This document shows, one piece after another, positions 51,596-60,276 of a stretch of DNA of 64,000 nucleotides (positions are counted from its first letter, which is position 1; every line of letters starts with the position of its first letter). Position numbers and translations under genes: made by a program. The notes under the pieces are model-generated. The model saw only the letters and a list, made by a program, of their open reading frames with translations. It was not told the DNA's origin and did not search any database. The stretch is taken from assembly GCF_900107935.1 (NCBI RefSeq), contig NZ_FNVG01000003.1:186001-250000 (forward strand), read 5' to 3'. This stretch comes from Vibrio hangzhouensis. Lineage in GTDB: Bacteria; Pseudomonadota; Gammaproteobacteria; Enterobacterales; Vibrionaceae.

Positions 51596-52024
51596 TATGA
51601 TTGTCCTATTACCATTTAAGGGTGTGGGTGACTACAGGGTTTCTCATTATCGACGGTTCGGATCCAACTCATAGACTATGCTGGTTGAACAGAGAAGCGA
51701 TGTAGTCATTCGATAGGGTAATTATGAGTTTGATTGGCAAGAATTTTTAGTGCACCAAAAAGGCTTTTACTGGATTATTGTAACTATCGTATTTTTGTGT
51801 GAGCTGGCTCAAGCTTCCCTTTAAATAGTGGTTGAGTTAAGTTTTTTCTTTATTTTCAATTAAAACAATTATTTATCTATTTATTTTTTGGTTGTGATAT
51901 TAGGTAAATTATCATTATGATAGAATTAGCTAGAGCTTTGTAACCATGATTGAAGTGGTGAATAGCATGACTTTAGTCACGAAAATTGGCTCAGCTTCCT
52001 GTCTTCACTGGAGAATATACCGCG
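51596..52024. promoter_or_regulatory. Divergent control region PTS IIABC / AraC regulator
   Basis: This 429-bp gap has no supportable gene. The part from about 51830 to 51930 is very AT-rich. TGTGAGCTGGCTCAAG at 51798-51813 matches 8 of 10 key CRP positions and is plausibly a CRP site. TGACTTTAGTCA at 51968-51979 is a small palindrome 45 bp before the AraC gene start. No Cra/FruR-like or GalR-type operator was found. Confidence 0.45.
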
Positions 52025-52855
52025 ATGTTTCACAACCTGATCGAAACTCTTATTGCAGAAAGAGAGCATTTTAATCGGATCTGGTTTGCTTCCGATCAAC
52101 TCACACCCCCACCATTTAGCTATCAGGTTAATTTCCCGCGGTTAGAATTGGTGATAAGTGGTGAATATGAAAATGAGCTGGAAGATCCTGAGCAGGGGAT
52201 TTCAATGATCAAGGTGCTATCCGGAGATGCGCTGTATATCCCACCAAACTGCTGGAATAAACCCAATTGGCAGGGAGATTGCTCTGTGCTCAGTTTGCTG
52301 TTTGGTAAGCGTCAACTGGGATTCAGCCTGGTCAGTAAGCGCGAGGGAGAGCAGGGTTTTTATGATATCCAGAAACACAGTGTGCAGACCAGAACCGGCC
52401 ATGCCATTGACCATATCTTAGAAGCGTTGAATGCAATTGCCAGAGAACCGAAAAAGTCGCCGATGGATGAACACTTGTTGCTGGCGCTGCTCTCCTACAG
52501 TCAGTCGATGGTGTCAGAGCCATCAGAAAACCTTCGCAGTGGGGATTTGTATCAGGGGATTTGTATTTATATTCAGGAAAATTTCCATCGAACCATTACC
52601 CGAAGCAGTATTGCTCGTCGCTTCCACATCAGCCCCAACCACTTGTCGCGATTGTTTCGTCAGCAAGGTCATATGACTCTGGCAGATTACATCACCTGGG
52701 TACGTATGGACCGAGCGAAATTTATGTTGAAAAAGTATGATTTCAAGTTGCAGGAGGTGGCAACGCGCTGTGGCTATCAGGATGTAAATTACTTTTTCCG
52801 GGTTTTTAAGACGCGAACCGGACAAACCCCGAGTGAATACCGGCAGACGTTATGA
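52025..52855 (+). CDS. AraC-family transcriptional regulator of the PTS cluster
   Basis: A 276-residue regulator. The N-terminal half resembles a cupin-like sensing domain (GDALYIPPNCWNKPNW). The C-terminal 95 residues contain the two AraC helix-turn-helix units (SSIARRFHISPNHLSRLFRQ and LQEVATRCGYQDVNYFFRVFK, then TGQTPSEYR). I start at the ATG 52025, which follows GGAGAA. A longer frame opens at a TTG 13 codons upstream without a ribosome site. It is divergent from IIABC and its last six bases overlap the convergent HPr/IIA gene. Confidence 0.88.
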   Translation: MFHNLIETLIAEREHFNRIWFASDQLTPPPFSYQVNFPRLELVISGEYENELEDPEQGISMIKVLSGDALYIPPNCWNKPNWQGDCSVLSLLFGKRQLGFSLVSKREGEQGFYDIQKHSVQTRTGHAIDHILEALNAIAREPKKSPMDEHLLLALLSYSQSMVSEPSENLRSGDLYQGICIYIQENFHRTITRSSIARRFHISPNHLSRLFRQQGHMTLADYITWVRMDRAKFMLKKYDFKLQEVATRCGYQDVNYFFRVFKTRTGQTPSEYRQTL

Positions 52856-53644
52856 AGGTTGTGTTCTTTGACCTTTAACCAACTGGTGAATCAATATGGC
52901 TTTCAGGGCTTCAGGTTCACGACTGGAGGTGAGCAGTCGGCAAAACTCTTCATCAAGTAATGATTTAGTCAGGTGAGTAAAACTAAGCAGAAGTGAACGC
53001 TCGGGTGGAGACGGTAAGATCAAGGCGATGATTAGCGAGACAGGCCCTAACTTTGGTGCCTGCCAGTCAATGGGTTCGGGCAGTTTTATCACGGTCATAG
53101 ATGCCGTTTCTACCGAGTCAGAGAGTAAGTGTGGTAAGGCGATGAGTTGACCGGTAGCGGTGGACGAACAGGCTTCACGCGTCAATAGCCCTTGCTCAAT
53201 CTCAATGCTGTATTGAGGGCAGGTGAGCTGGGCAATCTTGGTCAGAACATCAGCCTTATCGCGGGCTTGCATTTGGGCAAACTGGTAATGAAGAGCAAAA
53301 GGCAATTGAAACGTACTTAGCCCTTTGAGCAGTGACAGGTTGGCCCGCTTGTTAGAGCGGTGCGCAGTATTGACCAGCATAAAATGCTCAGCGACAAAGT
53401 CCATTAGTACCATACAGGCGAGTTCTGCATCGAAACCTTCAATATGCAGCTGACATAAATCATCTTGTTTGCCGGCCAATGACATCACCTTTAATGGATG
53501 TTCGATATTGGCACTCTGCCAACCGGTGAGGTTACGGAGAATCACAACCGAGCGAAATAGGGCACCGAGTGTTTTTAACCGATTGATTTTCCAGCCAGAA
53601 AAGCCGTCTTCAGGCAGTACGAAGGTGATCCTGCGTTCAATCAC
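52850..53644 (-). CDS. PTS IIA (fructose type) fused to a degenerate HPr-like domain
   Basis: A 264-residue cytoplasmic protein. Residues 1-90 have the length and rhythm of an HPr domain, but the loop that should hold the phosphorylated histidine (GLHARPA in HPr) reads GFSGWKIN, so that His is missing (Ser at 16). Residues 115-264 are a fructose-type IIA domain with the expected active-site H172 in ALPHLLSDS. It could therefore carry phosphate on the IIA part only. It lies three bases after the IIB gene in a two-gene operon. Confidence 0.78.
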   Translation of the reverse strand: MIERRITFVLPEDGFSGWKINRLKTLGALFRSVVILRNLTGWQSANIEHPLKVMSLAGKQDDLCQLHIEGFDAELACMVLMDFVAEHFMLVNTAHRSNKRANLSLLKGLSTFQLPFALHYQFAQMQARDKADVLTKIAQLTCPQYSIEIEQGLLTREACSSTATGQLIALPHLLSDSVETASMTVIKLPEPIDWQAPKLGPVSLIIALILPSPPERSLLLSFTHLTKSLLDEEFCRLLTSSREPEALKAILIHQLVKGQRTQPS

Positions 53645-53647
53645 GAA

Positions 53648-53959
53648 TTAACCCCTTACCAGAGTTGTGCAGCGTTCAATAACGGACTCCACATCCGTGA
53701 GTACTTCTTCTATCGTCACGCAGTGGATTTTATTGCCGGTAAACCGTGCACGATGCTCTATCTCTATATCTGAGGCAATCAACACCAAATCCGCCCCCGC
53801 GATATCTTGAGTACTCAGTTGATTTTCAATGCCCATCGCACCCTGAGTTTCCACTTTTATGCCGATGTTGTCTTTTTGGGCAGCTTTACGTATTGCCTCA
53901 GCAGCCATATAGGTGTGAGCAATGCCAGTAGGACAAGCGGTGACCGCAACAATTTTCAT
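53648..53959 (-). CDS. PTS fructose-type IIB component (FrvB/FrwB-like)
   Basis: A 103-residue stand-alone IIB protein. The phosphorylated cysteine is C9 in VTACPTGIAHTYMAAEAI. ETQGAMGIENQL is also typical. It would accept phosphate from a IIA domain (H172 of its operon partner or H66 of IIABC) and pass it to a sugar bound by a IIC. No separate IIC gene stands here, so its membrane partner is either the IIABC protein or encoded elsewhere. Confidence 0.88.
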   Translation of the reverse strand: MKIVAVTACPTGIAHTYMAAEAIRKAAQKDNIGIKVETQGAMGIENQLSTQDIAGADLVLIASDIEIEHRARFTGNKIHCVTIEEVLTDVESVIERCTTLVRG

Positions 53960-54072
53960 TGTCTTTTCTCTATTTCATCAACCACAATTATTTGTGTGAT
54001 AGAGTACTAACTTGTTGAGCTTACGTATATAAACAAGATCAAAAACATCGATCTGAAAAACAACCTAACCAT

Positions 54073-54109
54073 GTCATATTGACTCTTATTTTCACTATGT
54101 CAATATGAC
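54073..54109 (+). promoter_or_regulatory. Two NorR-type boxes upstream of nnrS
   Basis: GTCATATTGAC (54073-54083) and GTCAATATGAC (54099-54109) are perfect GTCA-N3-TGAC elements, exact reverse complements of each other, with centres 26 bp apart. This is the recognition sequence of the nitric-oxide-responsive enhancer protein NorR. They lie 80-115 bp before the predicted sigma-54 start point, a normal enhancer distance. Confidence 0.85.
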
Positions 54110-54164
54110 CTTTAAGCTGTTGTTTTGTGACTTTATGTGTTGATATATAGGGATTTGTTTTTTT

Positions 54165-54179
54165 GGTATGATTTGTGCT
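54165..54179 (+). promoter_or_regulatory. Sigma-54 (-24/-12) promoter of nnrS
   Basis: TGGTATGATTTGTGC has the invariant GG (54166-54167) and GC (54178-54179) exactly ten bases apart, as in the TGGCAC-N5-TTGC consensus. Transcription should start near 54190, about 35 bp before the nnrS ATG. Confidence 0.75.
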
Positions 54180-54225
54180 TTCAGTAGTCAAAGTACCAAA
54201 AAACTTGTCGTATAAGTGAGTTGTT

Positions 54226-55410
54226 ATGCTAAATATTACTGATAAAAAGGTTGAAGAGAAGATCCCAGCCTGGCTCCGGCTAGGATTTCGGCCTTTTTTC
54301 TTAGTTGGAAGTGTCTATGCCATCATTGCAGTCGTAGCATGGGTTGTGATGTTCCAAAAAGGTCAGCCGGAAATCTTGCAAGTGCCTGCGTTGTGGTGGC
54401 ATGCTCACGAAATGATTTTCGGTTTTGCCATGGCCATTGTTGTCGGCTTTGTACTCACTGCAGTGCAGACATGGACAGGTGTCAATGGTACCAAGCACTA
54501 TCGCTTATTGCTTTTAGTTGTATTGTGGCTGCTACCCAGAGTCTTGTTCTGGACCCCGGCACCGCTTTGGTTAACGTCCAGCATTGAGTCGCTGTTTATT
54601 TTGCTAGCCGCCTACGAAGTCGGCTTTAGGGTTTACCAGGCAAAAGGGTGGCGTAACTTGTTTTTTGTCCCGCTGTTCTTACTGGCGATTTTTGCTAACT
54701 TTGCCAGTTATGCCGCCATTAAAGGTATGCCACCATTTAGCTCAAGTGCCGTCTGGCAGGCGATGATTTGGTGGTTCACCTTGTTGATTTCAATTATGGG
54801 AGGACGGGTGATCCCCTTTTTCTCCGCCCGCCGTTTTCAGTACGAAAAGCCTCAGCCTGTTGTTTGGCTGGAGTGGCTCGCCACGGTTCCATTGATGGCA
54901 CTGTTTGTGTTGAGCTTCTTCCCGCTTTCTTTTGCGGCGTTAGGTAAGCCGTTAATGTTGCTTGCAGGCACTTTCCAATTGATTCGCTGGATTCGATGGA
55001 AGCCTTGGCTGACCTTGTCTGAACCGCTTGTCTGGTCACTGATGCTGACTTACTTATGTTTGCCTCTGAGTCTGCTGTATCGCGGACTACTGACCGATGC
55101 GTTTGCGTCACACGCGATGTTGCATTTGTTTGCTGTCGGCGCCTTAGGTGGGGTGATTCTTGCGATGATCAGTCGAGTCACCATGGGGCACACGGGGAGA
55201 GCGATTTATCAGGGGCCTAACATGACCCTGGCGTTTATCGCTGTGGTTTCTGCTGCGGTTATCCGCAGCGTAGGGGTTGCTATGTGGCCTCAGCATATGT
55301 TTTTGATGATCGATATCAGTGCAGGCCTTTGGGCGTTTGCGTTTACCATGTACGTCTATCACTTCGGCAAGATGTTGATCACGCCAAGAGTTGACGGGCA
55401 TCCCGGCTAA
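54226..55410 (+). CDS. nnrS: NnrS family membrane protein (nitric oxide response)
   Basis: A 394-residue haem-copper-type membrane protein of the NnrS family with about twelve helices. Family features include the early LRLGFRPFFLVGS, WWHAHEMIFGFAMAIVVGF (metal/haem-ligand histidines), and later HLFAVGALGGVILAMISRVTMGHTGR. NnrS proteins protect the cell during nitrosative stress, probably by limiting iron-dinitrosyl damage. The upstream NorR boxes and sigma-54 promoter agree with this role. It stands alone, with a strong terminator. Confidence 0.94.
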   Translation: MLNITDKKVEEKIPAWLRLGFRPFFLVGSVYAIIAVVAWVVMFQKGQPEILQVPALWWHAHEMIFGFAMAIVVGFVLTAVQTWTGVNGTKHYRLLLLVVLWLLPRVLFWTPAPLWLTSSIESLFILLAAYEVGFRVYQAKGWRNLFFVPLFLLAIFANFASYAAIKGMPPFSSSAVWQAMIWWFTLLISIMGGRVIPFFSARRFQYEKPQPVVWLEWLATVPLMALFVLSFFPLSFAALGKPLMLLAGTFQLIRWIRWKPWLTLSEPLVWSLMLTYLCLPLSLLYRGLLTDAFASHAMLHLFAVGALGGVILAMISRVTMGHTGRAIYQGPNMTLAFIAVVSAAVIRSVGVAMWPQHMFLMIDISAGLWAFAFTMYVYHFGKMLITPRVDGHPG

Positions 55411-55435
55411 TTGTCAGCGGTATTGCGTCAACCAT

Positions 55436-55467
55436 AAAAAAACCAGCCGTATTAGGCTGGTTTTTTT
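55436..55467. terminator. Bidirectional terminator, nnrS / asnB
   Basis: AACCAGCC and GGCTGGTT form the stem with a GTATTA loop, A-rich before and T7 after. It serves two convergent genes. Confidence 0.92.
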
Positions 55468-55480
55468 GCTCAGCGATCCA

Positions 55481-57145
55481 TTAGTATGAATCGTTGTGAA
55501 CGGTCTGAACTGCTCGACCAGACGGGTCAACACAATTTTGGAATGACTCGTCCCATTCAATGGCTTTCGCCGAAGAACACGCAACAGAAGGGCCACCAGG
55601 TACACATTTCGCTGCAGACTCCAGAGGGAATAGCTCTTCGAAGATTTCGCGATAGGCATAACCTTCTTTAGTGGTCGGTGTGTTATACGGGAAACGGAAT
55701 GCTGCCGTTTCCATCTGCTGATCGGTGATCTTCGCTTCAGCGACTTCTTTAAGTGTATCAATCCAGCTGTAGCCTACACCGTCAGAGAACTGCTCTTTCT
55801 GGCGCCAGGCAATGGATTCAGGCAAGTAGTGCTCAAAACACTCACGTAGAATGTGTTTTTCCATCTTACCGTTACCACACATCTTGTCTTCAGGGTTCAG
55901 GCGCATTGCGACGTCGATAAACTCTTTGTCAAGAAACGGTACACGACCTTCCACACCCCACGCCGCCAAAGATTTGTTGGCACGAGCACAGTCAAACATG
56001 TTTAGCGCTAGCAACTTGCGAACGGTTTCCTCGTGGAACTCTTTTGCGTTTGGTGCTTTGTGGAAATAGAGGTAACCACCAAAGATTTCATCCGCACCTT
56101 CGCCCGACAGTACCATCTTGATACCCATCGCTTTGATCTTACGACCCATCAGGAACATGGGTGTTGATGCGCGAATGGTCGTCACATCGTAGGTTTCAAT
56201 GTGATAGATAACGTCACGGATTGCATCCAGACCTTCCTGAATGGTGTAGGTCATTTCATGGTGTACGGTACCAATTTGCTCTGCTACCTCTCGAGCGGCC
56301 TTCAGATCTGGCGCGCCTTCAAGGCCAACGGCAAATGAGTGAAGCTGAGGCCACCATGCTGCAGACTTTTCGTCATCTTCGATGCGCATTGCAGCAAAGC
56401 GTTTTGCCACTGCTGAAGTGATCGAAGAATCCAGGCCGCCAGATAACAACACACCGTATGGCACGTCGGTCATAAGCTGACGTTTGACTGCTGCTTCTAG
56501 TGCTTCGGTCAACTCTTCCTTGCTGGTGGAGTTGCCCTGAACCGCCGCGTATTCGTTCCAGTCACGAATGTAGTAACGTTGAGGCTCCGCATCACCTGAA
56601 CCGTAGTAGCAGCCTGGAGGGAACTCACTGATGGTCTTACATACGGGTACCAATGCTTTCATTTCTGATGCAACGTAGTAGTTGCCATGCTCATCATAAC
56701 CTTGATAAAGCGGGATGATACCAATGTGGTCACGACCAATCAGGTACTCATCTTTCTCTTCATCATAAAGGACAAATGCAAAGATACCATTTAGCTCTTC
56801 CAGAAGGTCTGCGCCCATGTCCTGGTAAAGTGCCAGAATCACTTCGCAGTCTGAGTCGGTTTGGAACTCGTATTTGCCTTCGTAGCGAGCGCGGATCTCT
56901 TTGTGGTTGTAGATTTCACCATTGACCGCAAGGATGTGTTTTTTGTCCTGACTGTACAGAGGCTGTGCACCACTGTTTAGACCAACGATAGCCAAACGCT
57001 CATGGGCAAGAATGGCTTTATCTGAAGCATAGATACCAGACCAGTCTGGACCACGATGACGAAGCTTTTTAGACATTTCCAATGCTACTGGACGTAGCGT
57101 GGCTGCATCACTTTTTATGTCTAAAATGCCAAATACTGAACACAT
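55481..57145 (-). CDS. asnB: Asparagine synthetase B (glutamine-hydrolysing)
   Basis: A 554-residue enzyme making asparagine from aspartate, glutamine and ATP. I start at the ATG (57145-57143) preceded by AAAAGGAAG. It places the catalytic Cys at position 2 (MCSVFGILD), which is required for the N-terminal glutaminase. An upstream in-frame ATG 19 codons earlier would bury it. The synthetase domain has the PP-loop SGGLDSS and the ATP/aspartate-binding segment LSGEGADEIFGGY. Length matches the E. coli enzyme. Confidence 0.96.
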   Translation of the reverse strand: MCSVFGILDIKSDAATLRPVALEMSKKLRHRGPDWSGIYASDKAILAHERLAIVGLNSGAQPLYSQDKKHILAVNGEIYNHKEIRARYEGKYEFQTDSDCEVILALYQDMGADLLEELNGIFAFVLYDEEKDEYLIGRDHIGIIPLYQGYDEHGNYYVASEMKALVPVCKTISEFPPGCYYGSGDAEPQRYYIRDWNEYAAVQGNSTSKEELTEALEAAVKRQLMTDVPYGVLLSGGLDSSITSAVAKRFAAMRIEDDEKSAAWWPQLHSFAVGLEGAPDLKAAREVAEQIGTVHHEMTYTIQEGLDAIRDVIYHIETYDVTTIRASTPMFLMGRKIKAMGIKMVLSGEGADEIFGGYLYFHKAPNAKEFHEETVRKLLALNMFDCARANKSLAAWGVEGRVPFLDKEFIDVAMRLNPEDKMCGNGKMEKHILRECFEHYLPESIAWRQKEQFSDGVGYSWIDTLKEVAEAKITDQQMETAAFRFPYNTPTTKEGYAYREIFEELFPLESAAKCVPGGPSVACSSAKAIEWDESFQNCVDPSGRAVQTVHNDSY

Positions 57146-57329
57146 ACAACTTCCTTTTAGATGAAATTTAACGCTGATGAGTTCAATTTGCCATCTGCTC
57201 AAAAAAAAGCAACCGTGATGAATGAAAAAGATGATAAAAGTGATGTTTGATTAAAAATTATTTAATGTTATCTATGTTTTGGTGAATGAAATCTAAATAG
57301 TGCTGAGTTAATGGCCATTTCAATAGTGA

Positions 57330-57355
57330 AACAGCCGACTCTGTCGGCTGTTTTG
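57330..57355 (-). terminator. Hairpin after the Kef-type antiporter gene
   Basis: ACAGCCGAC and GTCGGCTGT form a 9-bp stem with a TCT loop, about 25 bp past the antiporter stop on the minus strand. The T run on that strand is short (TTT), so termination strength is uncertain. Confidence 0.6.
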
Positions 57356-57375
57356 TGGGGCCAGATGAACCAGAC

Positions 57376-58956
57376 TTACTTGAGATTGGGTGTCAGTTGC
57401 TCACAAACATGACGAGCAAAACCGCTGCCAGCCTCATTGTAGATATTAAAGGCGGCATCGACACCCAGCTGTTCCAGTTCTTCGACCTGATCGGAGTAAG
57501 CGGCAATCGCAGCGATTTGTCCCTGAAACTGTTTCTTTTGCAGCAGGTCGAGTGCAGTTTGGTTACCCTGATGGTGCGGCATAGCCAGAAGGACTAATTT
57601 AACATGCGCAGTATCGAGAATTCGTTCCCAGAAATCCGGGTCGGTTGCATCGCCAGCAATTACGTTTCGTCCTTCGGCTCGGTGTTGTTTGGCGGCTTCC
57701 TCGCGGACTTCAACACCCAGACTGACTTTGCCATAGCGCTGATAAAGTTCATCGTAGGCACCCGTGCCGATGCGTCCCATGCCCAGAATTAGGACTTGGG
57801 CTTCACCAGGGTTAATGAACTGATCGCGAGTATTGATTTTCTCTGCAGCTTGTTCCTTCAGCCATTTGCCGGAACGCAGGTAAATGTTATGACCAACACG
57901 ATTGAGCGGCGCCGAAATTATGAAAGACAACGAAACCGATATTGCCAAAGCCACCAGAATATCGCCTGAAATCCAACCTAGTTTATAAGCCAACCCACCA
58001 ACGATGAGACCAAATTCACTGAAGTTAAACAGCGTTAAGGTGGTCAATAGACAAGTCCGTACCCGGAACTTGAAGCCGTTGATGACGACGAAGTAGAGAG
58101 CACCTTTAAGCGGTAGCAATAGCAACAGTAATACACCAAGTATTGCACCCTGAAGCGTTGGCTCCGCGGCCAGGCCAATGTTGAGGAAAAAACAGACCAG
58201 GAAGAGTTCTTTCAGATTAAAAAGTGATTTGGACAGTTCCGATGCTTTGGGGTGCGAAGCGAGTAGCATACCTAAGATCAGTGCACCCAGATCAGGCTTC
58301 ATCCCTACCAGCTCAAATAACCCTGCTCCCATGACCAGTGCGAAGAAGATACCACTGAGAACCAGCATTTCTCCGTGTCCTGCTTTGTTGAGCAATTTAA
58401 AGAAGATCGGTCGCAGCAAAGGCAGTGCAAACAGGGCAATGGCATACCATTCAGGCACTTTCCCGGTCGATGCGGTCAGGAAAATCACGGCAAAGATGTC
58501 CTGCATAACCAGAATACCGATGGCTAAGGTGCCGTAGGTTGCGTTCATTTCACCTTTTTCTTGCAGTGTTTTGACAGCGAAAACAGTACTGGAGAAGGAT
58601 AAGGCAAAGCCCAACAGCACCAACTGGTTAATATCAAGAGTCGCTAAGCTGGAGACGCCGAGGAGTTTAAGGCCAAGTAGCAGTACCGCGAACACAAGAG
58701 TAGAAAGAAGATTGTGTATGGTCGCGCCTGCCCAGATTTCTTTGGAGAGCAGGGTTTTAACATCGAGCTTCAGGCCAATAGTGAACAGCAGGAGTGTCAC
58801 CCCTAAATCGGCGAGGGTTGTGATAGTGTCGCTCGACTGAAAGCCAAAGTGATGCAGCAGGAAGCCTGCCAGCAGAAACCCGACCAACGGGGGGAGTTGA
58901 CATTTGAGTGCGAGGAAACCCGCAATGAAGGCGACGGTTATAAGAATCAGTTCCAT
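57376..58956 (-). CDS. Kef-type (CPA2) monovalent cation:proton antiporter with TrkA-N domain
   Basis: A 526-residue protein. The first 380 residues form the CPA2 membrane domain with about twelve helices (LADLGVTLLLFTIGLKLD, FALSFSSTVFAVKTL). The C-terminal 130 residues form an RCK/TrkA-N Rossmann domain (LILGMGRIGTGAYDELYQRYG) that binds NAD(H) or another nucleotide and gates transport. It most likely exchanges K+ for H+. It is shorter than E. coli KefB/KefC and closer in plan to YbaL. It appears to be a single gene. Confidence 0.88.
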   Translation of the reverse strand: MELILITVAFIAGFLALKCQLPPLVGFLLAGFLLHHFGFQSSDTITTLADLGVTLLLFTIGLKLDVKTLLSKEIWAGATIHNLLSTLVFAVLLLGLKLLGVSSLATLDINQLVLLGFALSFSSTVFAVKTLQEKGEMNATYGTLAIGILVMQDIFAVIFLTASTGKVPEWYAIALFALPLLRPIFFKLLNKAGHGEMLVLSGIFFALVMGAGLFELVGMKPDLGALILGMLLASHPKASELSKSLFNLKELFLVCFFLNIGLAAEPTLQGAILGVLLLLLLPLKGALYFVVINGFKFRVRTCLLTTLTLFNFSEFGLIVGGLAYKLGWISGDILVALAISVSLSFIISAPLNRVGHNIYLRSGKWLKEQAAEKINTRDQFINPGEAQVLILGMGRIGTGAYDELYQRYGKVSLGVEVREEAAKQHRAEGRNVIAGDATDPDFWERILDTAHVKLVLLAMPHHQGNQTALDLLQKKQFQGQIAAIAAYSDQVEELEQLGVDAAFNIYNEAGSGFARHVCEQLTPNLK

Positions 58957-58986
58957 AATGCTTTTTTATTATGTTGAAGACAAAAA

Positions 58987-59006
58987 GACCACACCGAAGT
59001 GTGGTC
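58987..59006 (-). terminator. Terminator of nagA-nagC
   Basis: GACCACAC and GTGTGGTC form a perfect 8-bp stem with a CGAA/TTCG tetraloop. On the minus strand T5 follows. It lies about 55 bp past the nagC stop. Confidence 0.9.
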
Positions 59007-59059
59007 ACATATTCTACTAAATTATGTTAGCAGCGTGCTTGTTATTTCAACACAATTTC

Positions 59060-60274
59060 TCAATCTTCAAGCAGTTTTTGTAACAAAACCCCATTTAGCA
59101 TGGCACGCTTGATCATAGCGAACGCACCCATGGTGGGCTGCTTGTCAATTTCTGAGGCTACGATCGGTAACTCGGTATGGAATGTGGTCAGCGATTGATT
59201 TTCTACGTTGCGACGAATAGCTGGGAAGACAATGTCTTTCGCCATGGTTATGTCACCGGCGATGATCACCTTCTGAGGGTTAAACAGGTTGATGGTGATG
59301 GCTATCGCTTTACCCAACTGATTACCGACGCGCACAAGGCTCTGCTTTGCCAGTTCGTCGCCATTGAGTGCATGCGAACAGACGTCTTCGATAGTGATGT
59401 GCTCTTTTAGGGCAAGTGTGGATTCATAGCCCTGATCAATCAGCTTGCGAACGCGTTTCACGATGGCAGGATTTGCCGCGACTGTTTCAAGGCAACCAAA
59501 ATTACCGCACTGGCATTGTTCACCTAACGGATCAATCTGGATGTGACCAATCTCACCTACGTTACGATTGTGACCCAGGAACACCTGACCATTAACAATG
59601 ATGCCTGCTCCCGTTCCTCGGTGAACACTGACCAGAATCGAGTCCTGACAGTCGCGACTGGCACCAAAGTAGTGCTCGGCCAGCGCCAGCCCACGGATGT
59701 CATTACCGACAAAACACTCGACTTTAAACTGAGAGCGAATGAGATCAGCCAGCTCTAACTTATCAATATCCGTGTTCGGCATGTATTCGACGACACCGGT
59801 TGTTGGGTTAACCAAACCAGGAAGCGTAATACCGATCGCAATCAGCTGGTCGATTTTAGGGCTGTGCTCTTTAAGGAATTCACGTAAAGAGAACACTAAC
59901 CCTTCACTGAGTTCGTTTTGGTCAGTGTAGTAAAACTCTTTATGAGCAAATGCCATTTCTCGCCCCCCAAGATCGTACAGCGAGAACTGCACATAATCTC
60001 GGCCCAGGCGGACGGCGACAGAGTGGAAGGGTTCGACTGCAGTAGTCAGGGAGATGGCTCTGCGTCCCCCTGTCGAGGCTTGTTGTGCGACCTCTTTGAT
60101 GAGGCCGCGCTCAAGCAATTGGCGGGTAATTTTGGTAACGCTCGCAGGCGCCAGCTGACTGACATCAGCAACTTGAATGCGGGAAATAGGACCTTGTTGG
60201 TCTATCAAGCGGTAAACCGCCGCACTGTTTAGTTGTTTTACTAGATCTACGTTACCTATTTGTCCGCCATTCAT
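59060..60274 (-). CDS. nagC: N-acetylglucosamine repressor NagC (ROK family)
   Basis: A 404-residue ROK-family regulator. The N-terminal winged helix (QLNSAAVYRLIDQQGPISR, then LAPASVTKITRQLLERGLI) binds DNA. The C-terminal ROK domain includes the zinc motif GEIGHIQIDPLGEQCQCGNFGCLE. It senses GlcNAc-6-phosphate and represses nag genes. It is encoded two bases after nagA in the same operon, so it is autoregulated through the nagA-nagE control region. The closely related Mlc is less likely in this context. Confidence 0.93.
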   Translation of the reverse strand: MNGGQIGNVDLVKQLNSAAVYRLIDQQGPISRIQVADVSQLAPASVTKITRQLLERGLIKEVAQQASTGGRRAISLTTAVEPFHSVAVRLGRDYVQFSLYDLGGREMAFAHKEFYYTDQNELSEGLVFSLREFLKEHSPKIDQLIAIGITLPGLVNPTTGVVEYMPNTDIDKLELADLIRSQFKVECFVGNDIRGLALAEHYFGASRDCQDSILVSVHRGTGAGIIVNGQVFLGHNRNVGEIGHIQIDPLGEQCQCGNFGCLETVAANPAIVKRVRKLIDQGYESTLALKEHITIEDVCSHALNGDELAKQSLVRVGNQLGKAIAITINLFNPQKVIIAGDITMAKDIVFPAIRRNVENQSLTTFHTELPIVASEIDKQPTMGAFAMIKRAMLNGVLLQKLLED

Positions 60275-60276
60275 GC

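Noticed and set aside
51986..52024. Longer AraC-type regulator starting at a TTG
   Set aside because: No ribosome site precedes the TTG. The ATG at 52025 follows GGAGAA at suitable spacing.
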